DNA of 34,553 nucleotides from a bacterium (GTDB lineage Bacteria > Auribacterota > UBA3054). The position numbers and the translations under genes are program-made. This document shows, one piece after another, positions 34,228 through 34,553 of this stretch. Under the pieces are notes generated by a model. It was not told the DNA's origin, ran no database searches, and worked only from the letters and a program-made list of their open reading frames with translations. The stretch's first letter is position 1. Each line of letters opens with the position of its first letter. The stretch spans positions 1 through 34,553 of the forward strand of contig JAFYHD010000048.1 in NCBI GenBank assembly GCA_017539325.1, given 5' to 3'.

Positions 34228-34243
34228 TACAGCAATTGAGTCG

Positions 34244-34320
34244 GGGCGTTTAGCTCAGTTGGTTAGAGCGCTACCCTTACAAGGTAGAAGTCACTGGTTC
34301 GAGTCCAGTAACGCCCACCA
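34244..34320 (+). tRNA. tRNA-Val (UAC)
   Basis: 77 nt with encoded CCA. The acceptor stem GGGCGTT pairs with AACGCCC. The anticodon arm CTACC-CTTACAA-GGTAG has anticodon TAC, and the T arm CTGG-TTCGAGT-CCAG is standard. It ends 1 nt before the stop codon of the opposite-strand def gene, and no terminator lies between them. Confidence 0.96.
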
Positions 34321-34321
34321 T

Positions 34322-34553
34322 CTATAGTTCCTCCCTCTCTTTCATCACTCTTAGCTGCTGCGCCGGATCCAGCCTGTCGAGGAACAGTATCCCGTCCAAG
34401 TGATCCGTTTCGTGCTGCAATACCACGCTCAGTACTCCGCCGTCCGACTCGATCTCGACCGGTTCGCCGGCTTCGTTGAAACCTTTGGCAAGGACGTGCG
34501 CGCTTCTTACTACTTCGCCCCACAAGCCCGGGCAGGAGAGGCAGCCTTCGTCC
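34322..34553 (-). CDS. def: peptide deformylase, C-terminal part (runs off the window)
   Basis: The frame is open to the right edge of the window and is therefore 5' incomplete; about 76 residues are visible. They hold motif 2 (EGCLSCPG, with the metal-binding Cys) and motif 3 (QHETDHLDG, the HExxH zinc or iron site). The enzyme removes the formyl group from nascent N-termini. Position 5 of motif 2 is Cys (EGCLSCPG) where Val is most common. The C-terminal tail is short. The upstream half lies outside the window. Confidence 0.9.
   Translation of the reverse strand, partial: DEGCLSCPGLWGEVVRSAHVLAKGFNEAGEPVEIESDGGVLSVVLQHETDHLDGILFLDRLDPAQQLRVMKEREEL

Noticed and set aside
34263-34523. Minus-strand 86-aa frame over def and tRNA-Val
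   Set aside because: It runs into the tRNA gene and lies in another frame from the peptide deformylase motifs.

Overview
The window is a 34.5 kb piece of a bacterial chromosome, mostly GC-rich housekeeping genes with several visibly AT-rich accessory patches. The features point to an anaerobic, gut-type member of the PVC group, most likely Lentisphaerota or a relative. These are a giant secreted protein with three SUMF1/FGE-type modules and a VPEP (PEP-CTERM-like) segment, an RnfC subunit, a C1B aminopeptidase, and DUF3791/DUF3990 genes typical of gut bacteria. The phylum is an inference; there is no rRNA gene here.

Layout, left to right. Positions 1-460 hold a gene remnant, two strong palindromes and a terminator. 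Positions 463-4731 (-) are the triple-FGE secreted protein. Positions 4881-8320 (-) form an rpe - phosphohexomutase - prmA/GNAT-fusion operon, divergent from an MFS-HEAT fusion at 8390-10891 (+). Positions 10899-20648 (-) look like one five-gene operon: alaS, a DegT/StrS aminotransferase, a very large LplT-PlsC-ACP-ligase fusion, a second stand-alone acyl ligase, and ybaK. This places tRNA-synthesis quality control (AlaRS, YbaK) together with membrane phospholipid repair.

After tRNA-Leu(CAA) and a strong terminator comes an AT-rich accessory block (20930-25461, -). It has three tandem secreted paralogues of unknown function, an intergenic stretch with relic reading frames and 23-bp tandem repeats, and a translationally coupled DUF3791 - DUF3990 - small-protein cassette that resembles a toxin-antitoxin unit. 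Housekeeping resumes with rnfC-pheT (25513-29294, -). Next is a DUF4160-DUF2442 pair (29411-30114, -) whose DUF4160 gene carries an in-frame TAA. Its promoter has a perfect palindromic operator exactly filling the spacer. Two overlapping CNNM/CorC-type membrane proteins, a PepC-like aminopeptidase, tRNA-Val(UAC) and the 3' part of a peptide deformylase gene complete the window.

The most interesting items are the nonsense-interrupted but otherwise intact DUF4160 gene with its operator, the four-domain Aas-like fusion with an internal acyl carrier protein, the PrmA-acetyltransferase fusion, the triple-FGE protein with an internal sorting-signal-like segment and no second FGE cysteine, and the mosaic secreted paralogue family. 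Most promoters I could find have an extended -10 (TGnTATAAT), and two divergent genes appear to have almost no 5' leader.
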